A stretch of DNA of 64,000 nt from Platerodrilus igneus (lineage: Eukaryota; Arthropoda; Insecta; Coleoptera; Lycidae). Numbering within the stretch: the stretch's first letter is position 1; each line of letters opens with the position of its first letter. The notes beneath the pieces were generated by a model. It worked only from the letters and a program-made list of their open reading frames with translations, searched no databases and had not been told where the DNA came from. A program made the translations under genes and the position numbers. Positions 34,692-45,077 of the stretch are shown here, one piece after another. The DNA lies in assembly GCA_036346225.1 (NCBI GenBank), contig JARFIW010000999.1:2649001-2713000 (forward strand). The letters run 5' to 3'.

Positions 34692-37445
34692 AGTAGGGTA
34701 GCTAAGCCGGTTTGGCAACAGAGATCCACAGCAAGATATGTATACGCCGGTTCGAGAACAATATGAACAGCTAAGCCGCTTTGGGAAACAAAACGTGCAG
34801 CAAGATATGTATACGCCGCTTTGAGAACAAAATTGTCTTTGTGTGTAAATTTGTTGCGTCGGGGGTTCGTTAGGTCTTTGGGGTGTGCGTTCGGCGGGGT
34901 CGTTAGATTTTTGTCGTGGGGTGGTGCGCGTGCGCTGGGGTGGAGATATTTTCTTAAGAAATTTTTTAGCAGCGTTCCCGACGTTAAATATTAAATATTA
35001 AATTTTAAAAAATGTTTGTGTGTAGAAAATGGAGTTCACGTGTTGGTTCGTATTTTTCTGGGGTAGGTTAAGCTAAAAATTAAAACGCCGCTGTGAAGAA
35101 TTTTTAATATTAGGCAAACGCGTGCAAGTGGTAAAGAGTGTTTTAGCTCTCCTCATAAGCTGCGTTTTGTACGAAGTAGCAAATAAAATTAAGAAAATAT
35201 ACGAAATGTTATATGATGGAGGTCAAATTTTAAACGTTTGCAGGTAAAATCTTGTAAAAAGAAGTCGTTCACATCTCGCAGTTTCAATGTCACGATAAAA
35301 TACTAAGAATTTGCATGCAGTCGAATATAACCTCGTGTTTTATCTGGTAATATATATGTAAATCACGTCGACATTCGACTTTTAATATAATGTATTTAAT
35401 TAACATAAGGTGTGTTGCAAAACATTTCAAGACAGGTATGCCGTATATTTCCTTATTGGTATGCAAATTATACCACCTTGCATCACGATTTATTTGACTT
35501 TTAAATAAAAATTAATTTAATCTTATATCAAGGATGTCTTGCTTACAAAAAGTCGTTCACTTCTCGCGATTTCAATGTCACGATAAAATAACAAGAATTC
35601 GCAGTCGAATATAACCTCGAGTTTGGAATTATAGCTCTCTGGTAATATATATGCAAATTATTCAACTTTTAATATAATGGATTTAATTAACATAAGGTGT
35701 GTTTGCAAAACATGTTAAGACTATTTCCTTCTTGGTATGCAAAATATACCACCTTTCATAACGATTTATTTGACTCTCAAATAAAAATTAATTTAATCTT
35801 ATATCAAGGATCTCTTGCTTACATTTTAGCAATTTGAATATATTTAAATATTTAAATGTAATTATACATTTAATTTATGTGGCAAGAAAAATTCTTTTAC
35901 TTTTAGCGGTTTGGTGATTGTATGTAGATGACGTATTAGACATTGTATATATATAACTCGTTTAATTGCACAAACGTGATAAAAATTTATAGGTTATGCA
36001 AAACGTGCATGTAGTGAAGAATTTAGCGGTGATCTTTAGAGCTTCGTCATTGTTTTATTCTCGTTGCTTTAGTTAATTAAAGAGAGATTTTAGGTTAAGC
36101 AAAAATAGGAAATGTGGTGGATGACATAATCACTCTCAAAATGATGAATGGTGGGGAAGGGAGCTTCTAAACGTGCCTAAACGGGGCTCTGCCCCATTAT
36201 TTTGTATTAAATATCAAAAGAATAGGAGAAATTATTCGACTCGTATTTTATAATGGTTTTAATTTAAAATATTGGTGTGTGTGCAAAAAAACATGTTAAG
36301 ACAGGTCACTCGTTATTTTATTCATGATTGCACCACCAAAATAATTTATACAACCACACTGAACTCGTACCCGGATCTAAAATTTAACCTTTAAATGTAT
36401 GCAAATAATGTCGTTATTTAAAACGTGGTGAAGAATTTGGATAGTGATGTAATCATTCTCAAATGCGGAATGGTACTCCATAAATTCTAAAAATATATGC
36501 ATATCTATGGCAGGCAACCCAGCATACACCAATTATATATTCTTAGTGTAAAATTTTATTGTTAGGTGAATAACCAGCAATTTATTATGTAATATTTATT
36601 GCTACAAGCATGGTAATAATAATTTGCAATGTGCAAAATACCTCTTTTGTTGTTAAAAGACCGATTTAATTAAACTCTATAAAAGATTGTGAATTATTTA
36701 TTCTAGTTAAATTTTACAGTGCTAGAGACACTAATTATTATTAGTACTAGATATAGGTATAACAAAATTTGTATTCCAGATGATAGTATGTTCAAAGGAT
36801 ATTATTATTTAAAAAGACTCTGTAAACATGATTAGTGAAATTATTAAAGTTAAGGAATGTAAAGCAAAAATTTGTCCATAAAAGCAAATATGTTTTCTAA
36901 AAGATATGCATAACTTACGGATCTAAACGTTTCAACATCTCGCAAACTGAGATAAATATTACTTATTTCTTTGCAAAAAACGTTCATATAACGCCCTTTA
37001 ACAACCGCGTTCAGTAAAGTGCATGGTAGTTAATGACCTCGGCGATTGGGCTATTTATAGTATAAATATAACAACATATCTCCATATGTAAATTATATGG
37101 TTCTGGTTTATACCTAAAACAACTATTTTGCATTATATTTTGTTGATCCTGGTAGAATAAATTACAAGTATAGCTACATTGTCAATACATTTTTATTTTC
37201 AAACTCGTTTTAATTATTGTAGAATTTAGTGCTTATAAATAACTTACTTTAATTCAATAAGTTATTCTTAAATTAATAATTATTGTCAAGAGAAATATAT
37301 ACACATATGGTAAATAATTGCAAGAATGTCTATAATATATCTGAGTTTTAATTCTGTTAAATGGAACATATGGCAACAAGGTAACTTCAAAACATTTTAG
37401 CATAATTGTCAATTACCAAAATTCACAATTTTCATCTTATATCAA
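34692..37445. repeat. Polinton left terminal inverted arm
   Basis: The outer 280 bp match the right end almost base for base, including the GC-richer block around 34,855-34,950. Similarity continues, with gaps, through 35,100-35,520, 36,300-36,480, 36,980-37,110 and 37,380-37,440. Within the arm, 35,255-35,530 and 35,545-35,830 are direct repeats of each other (GTCGTTCAC...CTCGCxxTTTCAATGTCACG through CTTATATCAAGGA). The outer end also has a short internal duplication: CAGCAAGATATGTATACGCC occurs twice (about 34,730 and 34,798). Confidence 0.85.
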
Positions 37446-37786
37446 CAAATGTTATTAAATTGATGCTAAACAATAAAAATAATACCGTTATATTTCAAAT
37501 CATTTTAATAGAATTACGCAATGTTAAGTCGTTATTAAAAATTAATTTAAACAGAGTTTTATTGTTATCTGTTGTCTGTTGAAGAATCGTAGCAGAATCT
37601 GAACTATATCGCTTTTACAAAGCATGTATTCAAGATCACATTTAGTTAGTTTCAAAAACTTTTCATCATTGTATACGACTTGTTTTAACTTGCAGTAGGT
37701 ATCAATGACCGAATCAACATTACCACCCGAACATGGTTGACAACTTTAAATTTTATTTTCCTATTACTTTCAAGGTATTAATCATT

Positions 37787-37788
<2 letters not shown>

Positions 37789-37838
<50 letters not shown>
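37789..37838. repeat. (TA)25 microsatellite
   Basis: Uninterrupted TA dinucleotide run inside the left part of the Polinton, close to the inner end of the inverted arm. Confidence 0.98.
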
Positions 37839-37840
<2 letters not shown>

Positions 37841-38374
37841 TTTAGCGACATCAGACAACCTTTTCTTAATCTTCGTTGGGAATTAAACCACTCATAGTTT
37901 TAAAATCATCTTTCTTTACGTTTCGATCCATGACCTAGGATCGTTGTCAAAATTGTCAAAACCACAACAATCATACAGGAGTATTTATCAGGCAACATAT
38001 TTCTCGCATGGCTATGACAGCTTTTTGTGCTCTATGTAGAGTAATGATTAACGTTATACTCTTTTGATTAATTTGCAATTTACCGGGCATGCATCCTTCG
38101 TTAAAAGTGAAGGATATTCCCATAGATAATTTGAATAACAATCTATCACCACCAAAACACCTCTAATTGGATTTTCCTTAAATATATTGGTCAAATTCAA
38201 CAGAGTCGCCTTGCCAGAGATCATCTCGAGGTTGTTGATTTGTTAATGCTGTTACAAAAACTAGTGGGGGGTTTATCAGACGAATAACTAGGTGATGCTC
38301 AGTATCACAACACTTTAGCATTACCTATTTTGATGAATGTGCCATAAAAGCTAGGTACTTGGATAGATCTCGCA

Positions 38375-38929
38375 GTGAGTGGAACAACAACGATAGTGGT
38401 GCGAAGTTCTCAAGTTAACATGGACAATGTACTGTACGATTTGTTCGAGAGTGAACAACGCATTTTACACCAACATCTGAAACATGCCATAGTATTGAAT
38501 GATGTAGACAAAATCAAACGTATACTGTTCAGAGTAGGTGTTCATGTTCCCTTTAAAGCCTTCAAATGGCTAACGCTGACCAATGATACATCCATTGATG
38601 TAATGGACATGCTGTTTAATCAACAGAGTAGGTGCGATCAATTTGTATCAAACTTCATTGATGCTTGCAACGGCAAAACAGAGTTAAAATGTCATCAGGT
38701 GCGCGGTGTACTAGACGCAATAGAGAGTAATTATAGTTTGAGCGATGTATATTTCCTTGAAGAATTACTAACCAACCGAGCTGTATTGAGTACGAAGGCA
38801 TTTCCTATCATGAATATAAAATGCAACTATAAATCACTGGTCACAGCGATTGACGATATGATTGTAGATGTTGTATATTTCGCACAACCTATGGTATTAA
38901 AAAGTATTGAAGTTAATTTTAAAGTATAA
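38375..38929 (+). CDS. Uncharacterised Polinton protein, 184 codons open
   Basis: The longest uninterrupted frame in the left half of the Polinton, on the plus strand. The peptide has regular helical patterning (QRILHQHLKHAIVLNDVDKI, then a KAFKWLTLTND segment and VLDAIESNYSLSDVYFLEEL), few glycines and no recognised motif. A related frame extends upstream to about 38,270 with two stops, so the true start is uncertain; a Met at 38,420 (NMDNVLYDLF) is an alternative. It does not resemble DNA polymerase B, integrase or capsid motifs known to me. The open frame in an otherwise frameshifted element suggests a real gene. Ankyrin-like or helical-repeat structure is possible but not shown. Confidence 0.5.
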   Translation: MSGTTTIVVRSSQVNMDNVLYDLFESEQRILHQHLKHAIVLNDVDKIKRILFRVGVHVPFKAFKWLTLTNDTSIDVMDMLFNQQSRCDQFVSNFIDACNGKTELKCHQVRGVLDAIESNYSLSDVYFLEELLTNRAVLSTKAFPIMNIKCNYKSLVTAIDDMIVDVVYFAQPMVLKSIEVNFKV

Positions 38930-39122
38930 GGTAAATTATAAGTACCAACCTAATGTAGTTGGCCCTCATAGAACAACATATAACTGGCTCCTCAAGAATT
39001 TGGCAATGGAGGGCTCAAAACAGCAACCAGGATGGACGTGTGGTCCGGATTCGGGAAAATGGCCATCAAATAGTATAGATGATTATAAAAAAGTGTATAT
39101 GCTATTAAAGTTATTGTTTTAG
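38907..39122 (+). CDS. Small hypothetical Polinton frame
   Basis: 71 codons overlapping the end of the preceding gene by 23 bp in another frame. Contains GWTCGPDSGKWPSNSIDDYK. No family recognised. It may be the frameshifted end of the upstream gene or chance. Confidence 0.3.
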   Translation: MKLILKYKVNYKYQPNVVGPHRTTYNWLLKNLAMEGSKQQPGWTCGPDSGKWPSNSIDDYKKVYMLLKLLF

Positions 39123-39475
39123 TTTAATACTATTTTTGTATGTAAATTATGTCATCTTGGTAATCCTACCTGATGCGCTATAGATAGCACTTATTAGATA
39201 TAATGGAGGATGCTATTGTACGTGTCGCATACCTTTTACAATAAATATATATACCTCGAGTGTTGGTCAAGTACGGGGAGAAATTGTTAGCTGAGAAGGT
39301 AATGTGTTTTACCTGCTTGTTATTTACACATATTCACGGACATCGAAATACTCAAGTTCAACCAAAACAGCGAAAATCAACCTACATCAACGTTTTGCGC
39401 TTCGGGCATGAGGAATTATAAACAACTTTCTTGACGTAGAACTAGTGTAGTAATTAGTAGTACATAGATGTAATT

Positions 39476-39494
39476 TGTGTGTGTGTGTGTGTGT
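39476..39494. repeat. (TG)n microsatellite
   Basis: Nineteen bases of alternating TG within the Polinton, downstream of the integrase frame. Confidence 0.95.
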
Positions 39495-39639
39495 CGCTAT
39501 AATAAAGCATATAACAGTAAAAATTTTTATTGATGAATGACATATGATGGTAAACAAACACGTAACAGCAAATCTACAAAATATGATTTTGGATATCCAA
39601 CTATTATGGCTAGAATCTAAATTTAACCATTTCACATAT

Positions 39640-40496
39640 ACTTGATTTTAACTCTCTTCAATACTTTTCCACTAAATATACATCCGGATAGTGTGTTCGT
39701 TGAAGTTCTTCTGCATAGAAGCCGCCTAATATTGGTTGTCCTCGACTATCGCGCAACAGGTACGTTAAAGGATTAGTCAAATGCACTTTGTACACCGTAA
39801 AATTTCGTTAGACCAATTTGGTGTGTATCCTTGGTAAATTGACTTCTATGTTTACTAATGCGAACATGATCTCCAACAGAAAATTTTTACTCTTTAAGTT
39901 AACTGTTTTGATCGTACTGTACACTGTATTGAAGAGTTTGCGTTCATTGCGTTTTGACACATCTACAGGTCGCATGCCGATTGTTCGATGTTTGGTGTTG
40001 TTATATGCAGTCACGAGTGAGGATAGTATATTCAGCCATCGATACGAACCATTCAAACTAAATTGTTTCCACATTTTTGACTTTAAGGTACGATTAACGC
40101 GTTCTACTACGCAAGCTTTTTATTGCTGTACACACTATAATGTGTAATCTCATATTTTTCCATTAAAGCCTTAAATGTTGAATTATAAAATTCTTTTCCC
40201 AAATCCGTTTGAATGTACCGTGGAATACGATGGTCTTTGTTGAAAATTGATTGAAAAGCGTTTGAAACAGCCTTACCCGTCTTGCGCTTAACCGGTACGG
40301 CCCATAAGTATTTAGAAAATACATCGATAACAACTAGAATGTATCTAAATCCTTTATTTATCTTTGCATATGGGATCATTTCCACCAAATCGGCTTGAAA
40401 CAGCTCGTTTAATCCTTTTGTGATTACATGTCTTCTAGGAAAGTTAATGCGAGCAGGCTTATGTAACTCGTGGACGATTTGCTCCTTTACAGACAT
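39640..40496 (-). pseudogene. Polinton integrase (retroviral-type rve)
   Basis: Minus strand. 40,496-40,107 holds the core: a basic N-terminal segment (KPARINFPRRHVITKGLN), the first Asp in FQADLVEM, YILVVIDVFSKYLWAVPVK and the second Asp in IQTDLGKEF. A frame change at about 40,110 separates the region with the catalytic Glu (VERVNRTL). The next part (40,074-39,808) includes LVTAYNNTKHRTIGMRPVDV. A further frame change leads to the C-terminal YLLRDSRGQPILGGFYAEEL and YPDVYLVEKVL (about 39,790-39,645), the usual approach to a chromodomain in Polinton integrases; the chromodomain itself is missing. All three catalytic positions can be seen, but the gene is broken in at least two places. It would insert the element and make the 6-bp duplication. 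Confidence 0.9.
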
Positions 40497-41039
40497 ATTG
40501 CTAATATAGTGTGTGTGTATGGTTGACGGCTATATGCGTGCGTTTTAAGTTTCTCTTGCAACTGTTGAATATCTGCTTGAATTCGTGCAATGTCTATTCT
40601 AAATTGTGCTTTCACTTGTTGAATAGCAGCGTCTAATGTCTTATATATGCTATTCATAGAATCATCTATCCGTTTGGTTACGATTTGTGCAACATTAGCG
40701 TTCACAGTGGCTGGAACAAGGTTACGCATCATCTCTTCAAAATGGTTAAAGTCTGATCTTGTAACATACTCGCTCGAGAATTGTGTTATCATACTGTTTG
40801 TTGTCTCCTTCACAAGCGTGTCTATATACTGCTGAATAGTGGAACCACTTCCAAGCGTTGGTTCGCCCTCTTGCTGGTGTAGCGTTGCTAACCGCGATTC
40901 TAAGTACGCTTTCGTGACTGCATCATCATCTTCTTGTGGTGTAGCGACGCGCTAATCTCATGTTGTCAAAATCGTAGTAATCATCATAAGAAATATATGA
41001 AGCACAGTCAGACGCATGTCCAAACTTGTCGATAACCAT
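40487..41039 (-). pseudogene. Conserved Polinton protein with DDAVTKxYL motif and coiled coil
   Basis: Minus strand. The start MVIDKFGHASD at 41,039 is followed by YYDFDNMRLARR. After a frame change near 40,930 come DDDAVTKAYLESRLATLHQQ, then a long helical part (NHFEEMMRNLVPATV... ARIQADIQQLQEKLKTHA) ending at 40,487. The -DFDN-RL...DDAVTKxYL signature is found in tail-fibre- or spike-like proteins of phages and in Polinton proteins, from memory. A virion surface or fibre role is inference. One frameshift; the last ten codons overlap the integrase start. Confidence 0.55.
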
Positions 41040-41067
41040 CGTGATAATGAATAACAAGTCGCACAAT

Positions 41068-42032
41068 CTACGCTATTATACGCAATTCGCGTAATTCTTC
41101 CATAATCGATGTAATTTCGTTTGTGTGACCGGTGTTACCTGCATCTTGCGAGGCGACCAGAAGCTTGAGCCGTTCGCACAGTTCGTTGGGATCATCAAAG
41201 TATACATACTCTAGTGGCTTCTCGTTATAATCCATGAGTAGACCACGACCACTCGGGTTTATAGTTTGCTGTCGTAAGCTATACATTGCATTACTTCTTT
41301 TTTTAATGTCCGCATAATCGTTAATTTCTTTAAGTGAGAATTTACCCAAAGGATTGAGAAGGAACAGTTGCTCGTACAACCCTTTGCTACCGTTGTAGCA
41401 AAATCGTTCTACACACCTTTTCACCAATCCCGAAGATAATGTCCGAATCACCAATCATTAATTTTCCTGTCTCCGGATTAAACGTACTTTATCCCTGCGC
41501 AAGTGCTCCGTGTCATTGTTATAAATACCAGTAAAGTTGGAAAACAGATTATCGACATAGTATCTTACCGATGGTAAGAATCGTTGTAAGTAGGCCTGAT
41601 GTTCTTCGCTGTTTAGGTACCGTTCGTACTCTGTATGGGTCTCTGGAGTGTTGCCGCTACTCTCCGATTCTTCGAAGGTGGACTCCACAGACTGGACTGG
41701 GCTATGAGGATTGTGTTCCCATGCCTCCTCTATTGGTGGTGCGGCGATTGGTGTTGAACTGCGCACCTGATCGAGAAATTTAGGGCGTCTTTTAGGAGTA
41801 GATTGTACGTCATGTTGTTGTGGTAACCAGTGCTGGCTTTCGATCTTGGACTCCTGTTTAATATCTTTCAGCAGACCGGTCTGAAGTGTTTGTAAACGTT
41901 TTGTAATAGGTGCATAGACTTTACTTAATGCAAGCTCCTTTTCAACCACACCTGCTTTTAGCGCTTGTAATTTCTCTTGACTGCCTTTCGTACTTTTATG
42001 AGTTCTTGTTTGGTTTTCACGTCGTCTGCCAT
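41068..42032 (-). pseudogene. Conserved Polinton protein (MADDVKTK... EELREL type)
   Basis: Minus strand. The start at 42,032 reads MADDVKTKQELIKVRKAVK. A frame change then leads to 41,949-41,458 with a charged, proline-containing middle (KVYAPITKRLQTLQTGLLKD; SVESTFEESESSG). After a second frame change near 41,455, 41,454-41,068 has the C-terminal YVYFDDPNELCERLKLLVAS and HTNEITSIMEELRELRIIA. This pair of N- and C-terminal signatures belongs to a widespread Polinton protein of insects, from memory. Its role is unknown; a scaffold or core protein is possible. It sits head to tail with ATPase (4 bp upstream) and the coiled-coil gene, suggesting one transcription unit. Confidence 0.65.
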
Positions 42033-42035
42033 CGT

Positions 42036-42761
42036 CTAGAAACGGGTAGGAAGTGATATGCTATTTATGTGCTTTATAAGTATATAGGTGTCAAAACCTT
42101 TTCGGTAACGACCGTTCTGCAAATCGCCATCTTTATTGATCACCAGGAACCCATACCGATCTCGCCAGCATACGCCGCACAATTCTTTAAACCGGTTAAA
42201 CGACATATCCGTGTTTACATGGTCAGCGTATACGTGTTTTAAATTGAGTTCGTCTTGTTTGAATAGCACTAGGACATTAGCATTGTCTCTAATCAATTGT
42301 TTAGGTATTTTGGAATAGGTCTGACATAGATAAAACAATCAATGGCCTTATGTCGACCTAAAGAAAAATATTCTCGCATTACATTTTGTTTATCGCACGA
42401 CACGTCATCGAAAATAAATATCGAATTAGGTTTTGCATCCGCTGGAGTAAAATTGCATCCCATTTGTTAAACGCAAAATATCCTATTTCTTTTATTGGTT
42501 GTAATAACCTCTTAGGTACTGATACTTTGGTTGATACAAGGATTTTGAGTAGAGATAAACGTTTTCAAAGCGTACACCATTCGGATGTTTCAAGAGACCG
42601 ATGACTACATTAGTTTTACCACAATTGGATGGACCTGTAATGATACACCGTATTGTTGATGGTAATAGTAGTCCATGCTTTTGCACGTTAGTGTTGTTGC
42701 TGCAGTTGTGGTCCGTAATTGGCAACGCCAATTGTTGCTTTACCAGACGCATTCTATCCAT
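42036..42761 (-). pseudogene. Polinton genome-packaging ATPase (FtsK/A32-like)
   Basis: Minus strand start MDRMRLVKQQLALPITD. Walker A is CIITGPSNCGKTN at residues 40-51 (GPSNCGKT 43-50). The first frame ends after 89 codons at 42,492. Later, in other frames, come the Walker B IFIFDDV at about 42,425-42,405, the sensor-like region (GRHKAID then YLCQTYSKIP), and 42,338-42,036 with FNRFKELCGVCWRDRYGFLV to the C-terminus. It would pump DNA into capsids of the virus-like form. At least two frame changes break it; otherwise length (about 240 residues) and motif order are normal. Confidence 0.9.
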
Positions 42762-42894
42762 ATACTAAAACGTAATTGCAGTATGGTAAGCATTTAAGCG
42801 AGTAATTCTACACCATGACCAGTCTCCTTTAAACCTTTCGACTGACAAGATTAATGAAATCCTATCGGGTACGGGTTACTCAATAGTGCTATCA

Positions 42895-43685
42895 ATCGTT
42901 TACCGGTAGAATTACATTTACCAGGCTATCGCTTCTGTGGACCGGGTACTAAGCTTCAGAAACGCCTCGAGCGTGGTGAATAGGTCGTAATCCCTTAGAC
43001 GAAGCCTGCAAACTAACGACATCGCCTACGATCTTTCTACAGACTTAACAACCCGACACCAAGCTGATCGACGTCTTGCCGAAACAGCACAAAACGTCGT
43101 ACTGCACCCGACGCTTCGTTAGGTGAAAACTTGCTGCGTTTGCTGTTGGTTCTGCAATGAATGCCAAAGTTAAATTTGGTATGGGTTGTCGCAAAAAACG
43201 ATAAGGTGTAAAGGAAAACGAGTGGTCAGCGTCTACGTACAGGAAGTGGTATACCATTCAAGCGTTTAATTCGCACCATTTGGGAACGCATTAAAAACGT
43301 TCGTCCGACGATCTTATTAAAACTGCTAAACTTGCAGTGGCACCGATTAAAAAATAACAGATGAAATTCGTGGCATCCCAATCCCTGTACCCAAAACTGG
43401 TGGTTTCCTACCTTTGATACCTATTTTGCAGCCCTTTCCGCAATTGGAGCGTTGTCGGGTGGAGCAGCTGGGATTGCAAAAGCTGTCAACGATGCTAAAC
43501 TTGGACAACAACAATTAGATGAAGCGAAACGACATAATATGGCACAAGAGGCAGTGACACTTGGAAAGGGTCTCTATTTGAAACCTTATCGCCGTGGACA
43601 TGGACTGTACCTAAAGCCTTTTCTTACACACGGGCAAGGTTTGCGCAAACAAAGACAACAAAAAAAAACTCAACGCATTCGTTAA
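42895..43685 (+). pseudogene. Polinton PLA2-like domain protein
   Basis: Plus strand. ELHLPGYRFCGPGTKLQKRL at about 42,909-42,970 is the calcium-loop region (CGPGT at 42,936) of the phospholipase A2 domain also found in parvovirus VP1 and in Polintons. The next conserved piece, usually HDxAY, reads NDIAYD at 43,015-43,032, so the catalytic His is replaced. A stop interrupts between the two and further frame changes follow. The C-terminal part 43,400-43,685 is well kept: a hydrophobic glycine/alanine segment (GGFLPLIPIF; AALSAIGALSGGAAGIAKAV), a helix (QLDEAKRHNMAQEAV) and repeated GLYLKP motifs. The PLA2 activity would help particles leave an endosome; here it is broken. Confidence 0.8.
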
Positions 43686-43693
43686 ACCTACCT

Positions 43694-44065
43694 ATGCGAG
43701 CGTTGACCAATGTTGACTTGAACAAATACATAAAACGTTTACCAATATCCCACTTTCGTGGAATATTCATGTGCAATTCACTTCCAAACACAATTCGTTG
43801 GCGAGAATGTGGTATTCTTAATCATGATACTACACGTGGTGTGGGAGTTCATTGGACCGCGTACAAAAAAGATGGTTCAAGGGCAGTCTATTATGATAGC
43901 ATTGGTAAGCTACGACCTCCGAAGGAACTTGTCAAATACTTAACCTCATCAGGACCATGCACTCTCTATTATAATTATGAACAATTTCAACCGCTTAACA
44001 CTGTTACCTGTGGACACTTCGTATTGAAATTTTTACTGCAAAATAGTCCTCCGTTAAGTTTCTAA
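43694..44065 (+). CDS. Polinton adenain-like cysteine protease
   Basis: Intact 123-codon frame. Catalytic residues of the C5/ULP1-like fold can be placed: His53 in GVHWTAY, Asp68 in VYYDSIG, the oxyanion Gln in YEQFQ (97 or 99) and Cys106 in TVTCGHF. The N-terminal ALTNVDLNKYIKRLP... FRGIFMCNSLP is the usual Polinton start. It would mature capsid proteins. It starts 9 bp after the PLA2-like gene and is one of the few uninterrupted Polinton genes here. Confidence 0.9.
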   Translation: MRALTNVDLNKYIKRLPISHFRGIFMCNSLPNTIRWRECGILNHDTTRGVGVHWTAYKKDGSRAVYYDSIGKLRPPKELVKYLTSSGPCTLYYNYEQFQPLNTVTCGHFVLKFLLQNSPPLSF

Positions 44066-44225
44066 CAACGTTATATATTATTTGATTTTAGTGTATTTTT
44101 AACTGTTTTGTATAAAAAGTGTTTAATTAAAACCATATATTGCAAGTGTTTCAGGAATTTGCTTTTTATTACCCCATCCCAACTACGAATACGACTAGTT
44201 GTTAGTTTATCGTCAACCACCGAAC

Positions 44226-44923
44226 ATGTACACATTTACTTTAACTGGAACTGAATCTACGCTCACCGCAATCATCAACCCACCAATTGTTCTCGATGAT
44301 GACCATGAATACGTTATTGGTCTTACAAACTTTGATACATATTTTCAATTCCCAATGTAACGGAAGCGAACAATAAATTTTACATTGATGACATCGTGCT
44401 TACTTTACCAGAAGGAACTTATGAAGTGGCAGATATTAATAAGTTCGTACGACGTAATCTGAACGATCCCCGTGAACGCACTTCATCCAAACGTTATCTT
44501 ATTGATATTCGAGCCAATAATAACAGTTTACATACAGAAATCAAAGCATCAGGTATAGTGGACTTTACACAACCAAATTCACTTGCTTCGTTGCTGGGTT
44601 TTGAGAAACGTAAACTACCAGCTCTCACTACTGCTATTTCGGACCATCCGGCACAAGTCTTTCCAATCAATTCAATATGTATTGAATGTAATCTTGTGGT
44701 CGGATCGTATCGGAATAACAAACCTGTACACATTTTGCATCAATTCTTTCCTGCAGTTGCTGCAGGGTACAAGATTATTGAAAACCCCGTGAACGTCACC
44801 TATATGCCACTTAATACACGAATCATCGATCGCATCATTGTTAAAATAGTTGATCAAAACGGTAATCTCATCACTTTTCGTCGGGAAACCATCACGATTA
44901 GACTTTATCTAAAGCGTCTTTAA
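44226..44923 (+). pseudogene. Polinton minor capsid (penton-like) protein
   Basis: The start MYTFTLTGTESTLTAIINPP at 44,226 runs to a frame change at about 44,357. From 44,360 the rest is open to 44,923: NNKFYIDD, LPEGTYEVADINKFV, then FTQPNSLASLLGFEKRKLP, INSICIECNLVVGSYRNNKP and the C-terminal IVDQNGNLITFRRETITIRL. This is the single-jelly-roll penton homologue of Polintons. One frameshift only. It would sit at the capsid vertices. Confidence 0.88.
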
Positions 44924-44926
44924 ACA

Positions 44927-45076
44927 ATGGTTTTGCGCTATGAGCATAAACCACCAAAACCTATTAATAGACGCATTATCAGCACCTTTACCAGTTACAA
45001 GACACCAGTGCACCGATTAACACCGGAAAACGTTAAATTTCTGCAAACATTAGGACTCAAAGTGCTACATAGCTAA
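44927..45076 (+). CDS. Small basic Polinton protein, 49 aa
   Basis: ATG at 44,927, three bases after the minor-capsid stop, and TAA one base before the major-capsid start. Lys/Arg-rich peptide: MVLRYEHKPPKPINRRIIST, ending RLTPENVKFLQTLGLKVLHS. A short basic frame with an R-x-L-x-x-x-N-x-x-FL-x-xLG tail is common at this position in insect Polintons, from memory. Role unknown; a capsid cement or DNA-binding peptide is possible. Confidence 0.65.
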   Translation: MVLRYEHKPPKPINRRIISTFTSYKTPVHRLTPENVKFLQTLGLKVLHS

Positions 45077-45077
45077 A

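Noticed and set aside
37446..39640. Search for protein-primed DNA polymerase B in the Polinton
   Set aside because: No exonuclease or palm-domain motif (for example D-x-x-SLYP or YGDTDS) could be seen in any frame, so no polymerase is annotated.
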